7,476 nucleotides of DNA from Anaerolineales bacterium (GTDB taxonomy: Bacteria; Chloroflexota; Anaerolineae; Anaerolineales; E44-bin32): contig DAOVFE010000079.1 of NCBI GenBank assembly GCA_030673085.1, forward strand, positions 1 through 7,476. The letters are read 5' to 3'. Shown one piece after another: positions 5,780 through 7,476 of this stretch; the stretch's first letter is position 1; each line of letters begins with the position of its first letter. The notes beneath the pieces were generated by a model that was not told the origin of the DNA, made no database searches, and saw only the letters and a list, made by a program, of their open reading frames with translations. Made by a program: the position numbers and the translations under genes.

Positions 5780-6589
5780 ATGACCGATATTATTGTTAGG
5801 AATTGGAATGATCTGAACGATAAGCTGTATCATGGCTCTTGGAATGAAAGGCTTTCCCGCTATCGTTCGAACTATGTGTTCCGCGGGCTCTCGGATGCCA
5901 GCTATGAGCTCAAGACGTCGTTGGCGCGCTTGGGCAAGGATTGTGAGAAACTGGAGAGCCATCTGCTGCGCAATTTTCGAAAATACTCCCATCGCGATGC
6001 CGTGCCCGGCGATTCGGCCTGGAACTGGCTCGCGGTAGCCCAACATCACGGCCTCCCCACCCGACTTATGGATTGGACATATTCGCCATACGTGGCGGCG
6101 CATTTCGCTACTGCTAATCTAGATCATTTTGACTGTGAAGGCGTGATCTGGTGCGTCGATTACGTGCGTACCAACCAACTCCTTCCGGGAAAGCTTAAGG
6201 CGATTCTGGATGAAGAAGGATCGAATGCTTTTACGGTGCAAATGCTCGATAGGGTTTCGAGCACAATTCGGGAATTTGATAGTTGTTTTAAGCAGCCTAA
6301 TGTCGTGTTCTTCGAACCGCCATCTCTGGATGAACGGATCATCAATCAAGGCGCCCTTTTCTCAATGATGTCCAGCCCGGTTGCTGCCCTCGATGAATGG
6401 TTAGCTCAAATCCCCGATTTATACTACCGCGTCATTATCCCCGCCGAGGTGAAATGGGAGATTCGTGACAAGCTCGATCAGGCCAATATCACTGAAAGGG
6501 TTCTTTTCCCCGGCCTGGATGGGCTCACTCAATGGATGCGGCGTTACTACCTTACGATGCCAGGAGAGGACGATATTCGCTCGACATGA
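5780..6589 (+). CDS. FRG domain-containing protein
   Basis: About 269 residues, function unknown. The FRG signature lies at about residues 32-37 (YVFRGL) and continues with SDASYELKTSLARL. The second conserved block is QHHGLPTRLMDWTYSP (88-103), followed by YVAAHFATAN. The C-terminal block IIPAEVKWEIRDKLDQANI and VLFPGLDGLTQW is typical of standalone FRG proteins that I remember. There is no signal peptide or membrane segment, so it should be cytosolic. I choose ATG 5780 because relatives begin a few residues before the xxVxxWNxL block; GTG 5771 would add three residues. Neither has a clear Shine-Dalgarno site, so translation may be coupled to mgsA, whose stop codon is 24 bases upstream. FRG domains sometimes occur near defence genes, but nothing else here supports that role. 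Confidence 0.87.
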   Translation: MTDIIVRNWNDLNDKLYHGSWNERLSRYRSNYVFRGLSDASYELKTSLARLGKDCEKLESHLLRNFRKYSHRDAVPGDSAWNWLAVAQHHGLPTRLMDWTYSPYVAAHFATANLDHFDCEGVIWCVDYVRTNQLLPGKLKAILDEEGSNAFTVQMLDRVSSTIREFDSCFKQPNVVFFEPPSLDERIINQGALFSMMSSPVAALDEWLAQIPDLYYRVIIPAEVKWEIRDKLDQANITERVLFPGLDGLTQWMRRYYLTMPGEDDIRST

Positions 6590-6647
6590 ATATGGGCATC
6601 TAATGAATTGTGCAACTCAAGCCGAATGTAAATACTTGGGATGGGGA

Positions 6648-6719
6648 TGTTGAAAAACATATTTGCCCAAAAAAAGAGCATGGTATATATGGGGTGGAAG
6701 CGGAGCTTCCACCCCATAT
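6648..6719. repeat. Dispersed motif copy c with 15-bp perfect hairpin
   Basis: TGTTGAAAAACATATTTGCC (6648-6667) matches the motif at 1087 and at 4448-4477. It is followed by an A-run and GGTATATATGGG (6682-6693), the latter shared with 4448-4459. The block ends in a perfect hairpin: the stem from ATAT through GGGGTGGAAGC (6687-6701) pairs with 6705-6719 around GGA. It lies where the 5' end of the Hsp20 gene would be expected, so insertion of this element may have removed that part of the gene. As a terminator it lacks an adjacent T-run. Confidence 0.6.
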
Positions 6720-6741
6720 TTACGCCATTTCCCTATTGGTG

Positions 6742-7032
6742 GACGCTTACATAATTACCGCCCTGGTTCCGGGGCTGAAGCCAGAAGAATTTCAGATTGA
6801 GATTCAGGATGACATCCTCAGGCTGCGAGCAGAGGCAATGGCGGAGGAAGATAAAGAAGGCTAGCGTTTACTAAGAGAAATCTATCATGCCGAGATTGAT
6901 CGCCGGATTCGATTGCCTGAGCCGGTGGCGGCTTCGCAATCCGATGCCCGAATCGAAAACGGCATTTTAAGAATTCGGATTCCGAAAGCAGAAGAATCTC
7001 CCCCGAAGACGATAAAGGTCAAAGCCCTTTAG
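6742..7032 (+). pseudogene. Hsp20/alpha-crystallin small heat-shock gene, 5' end lost, in-frame TAG
   Basis: The reading frame encodes a small heat-shock chaperone domain: DAYIITALVPGLKPEEF, then IEIQDDILRLRAEA (both before 6861), then LLREIYHAEIDRRIRLPEP, ARIENGILRIRIPKAEE and PKTIKVKAL. The last part carries the AxxxNGxL motif and the C-terminal IxV anchor (IKV). A TAG at 6862-6864 interrupts it, between KEG and RLLRE. The frame is identical on both sides and no other stop occurs before TAG 7030-7032. Upstream of about 6742 no Hsp20-like N-terminus is visible; instead there is a repeat element and a hairpin. A GTG at 6610 would give a full-length frame of 140 codons before the final stop, but it lacks a ribosome binding site and would translate the hairpin. 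A disrupted gene is the simplest reading. Confidence 0.8.
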
Positions 7033-7052
7033 TTGGAGGAAGGGTTCTGGGG

Positions 7053-7058
7053 TACAAT
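7053..7058 (+). promoter_or_regulatory. Possible -10 element for the rhomboid gene
   Basis: TACAAT stands 28 bases before the rhomboid start codon, at a workable distance for a short leader. The -35 match (TAGTTG, 7030-7035, 17-base spacer) is poor and overlaps the Hsp20 stop codon. Confidence 0.25.
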
Positions 7059-7086
7059 GAGCGGCAAGTGTAAATGAGAGCGACGC

Positions 7087-7476
7087 ATGTTTCCTCTTAG
7101 GGATACCATAAAATCTCGGTCATTCCCGGCAGTCAACCTGGGCCTGATAGCCTTAAATATTCTCATCTTCCTCTGCGAAGATAGTCTTAGTCCGGCTCGT
7201 TTGGAGAGCCTTTTCAGTATAGCTGGTTTGATTCCATCGCATTTATCGCTCGCCCATCCAGTGAGCCTGATAACATTGATATCATCGGCGTTTCTGCATG
7301 GAGGCTGGTTTCATTTAATCAGTAATATGTGGATGCTCTTTATATTTGGAGACAACGTCGAAGACCGGATGGGGGCGGGCCGATATCTTTGCTTTTACCT
7401 TCTTTCGGGGATAGTGTCCGGTTTGGCGCAGGCTTTTTTTCTCCCACAATCATCCATGCCGACTATCGGAGCGAGC
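7087..7476 (+). CDS. Rhomboid family intramembrane serine protease, N-terminal part
   Basis: The gene runs off the window; 130 codons are present. Rhomboids cleave membrane proteins within the bilayer using a Ser-His pair. The start MFPLRDTIKSRSFPAVN is a common opening of this subfamily, followed by a first membrane segment (about 16-30). HGGWFHLISNMW (71-82) holds H76 and N80, the HxxxN pair that corresponds to the oxyanion-hole region of GlpG. FGDNVEDRMG (87-96) and a further membrane segment (about 100-118) come next. The visible part ends TIGAS, so S130 is the predicted nucleophile of the GxSG motif and the last codon of the window. The catalytic His would lie downstream. The ribosome binding site is weak (GAGAG, 7076-7080). 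The gene follows the Hsp20 remnant by 54 bases. Confidence 0.93.
   Translation, partial: MFPLRDTIKSRSFPAVNLGLIALNILIFLCEDSLSPARLESLFSIAGLIPSHLSLAHPVSLITLISSAFLHGGWFHLISNMWMLFIFGDNVEDRMGAGRYLCFYLLSGIVSGLAQAFFLPQSSMPTIGAS

Noticed and set aside
5696..6103. Minus-strand 135-codon frame opposite mgsA/FRG
   Set aside because: It spans the ends of two well-supported plus-strand genes and shows no recognisable domain.
6687..6719. Intrinsic terminator
   Set aside because: The hairpin is strong, but no T-run follows immediately on either strand.
6610..6864. Intact 84-residue protein starting at GTG 6610
   Set aside because: Its first half translates a repeat and a perfect hairpin, no Shine-Dalgarno site precedes it, and its second half is the front of a longer Hsp20 domain that continues in frame past the TAG.
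6862..7032. Frameshift in the Hsp20 gene
   Set aside because: The frame before and after 6862 is the same; only a stop codon intervenes.

Overview
The window looks like a chromosomal segment from an uncultivated bacterium. Shine-Dalgarno sites of the GGAG/GGAGG type precede several genes, and every recognisable family is bacterial or widespread. The phylum cannot be fixed from sequence alone. The style of the Hsp20, rhomboid and membrane spermidine-synthase-like proteins would suit Chloroflexota or a similar anaerobic lineage, but that is only an impression.

Layout. Positions 1-540 hold a tandem array with a 208/209-bp unit (two full copies and one truncated copy; it may continue to the left). 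Each unit contains a long hairpin built from evenly spaced TCAG/CTGA tetramers. A GxxExxY (PD-(D/E)XK-like) gene follows at 593-1003, with a fourth, degenerate copy of the hairpin just behind it. Next comes a lipoprotein-type protein-L-isoaspartate O-methyltransferase (1206-1985, +). It converges on a large membrane protein with an embedded spermidine-synthase-like domain (2015-4384, -). A gene-poor stretch of about 0.8 kb follows (about 4482-5308), rich in inverted repeats and mutually exclusive hairpins. Then come methylglyoxal synthase (mgsA, 5309-5755) and a closely linked FRG-domain gene (5780-6589). After these there is an Hsp20 small heat-shock gene broken by one in-frame TAG and lacking a recognisable 5' end (6742-7032). 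The window closes with the start of a rhomboid protease (7087-7476) and ends exactly on the codon of its predicted catalytic serine.

How the genes fit together. There is no single pathway. mgsA and the FRG gene are probably co-transcribed. The isoaspartate methyltransferase, the Hsp20 remnant and the rhomboid protease all belong to protein quality control or processing, but they are separate transcription units. The most unusual material is non-coding: the periodic TCAG/CTGA ladder hairpins bracketing the GxxExxY gene, a dispersed TGTTGgAAAA-type motif seen at three intergenic sites, and the structured region upstream of mgsA.
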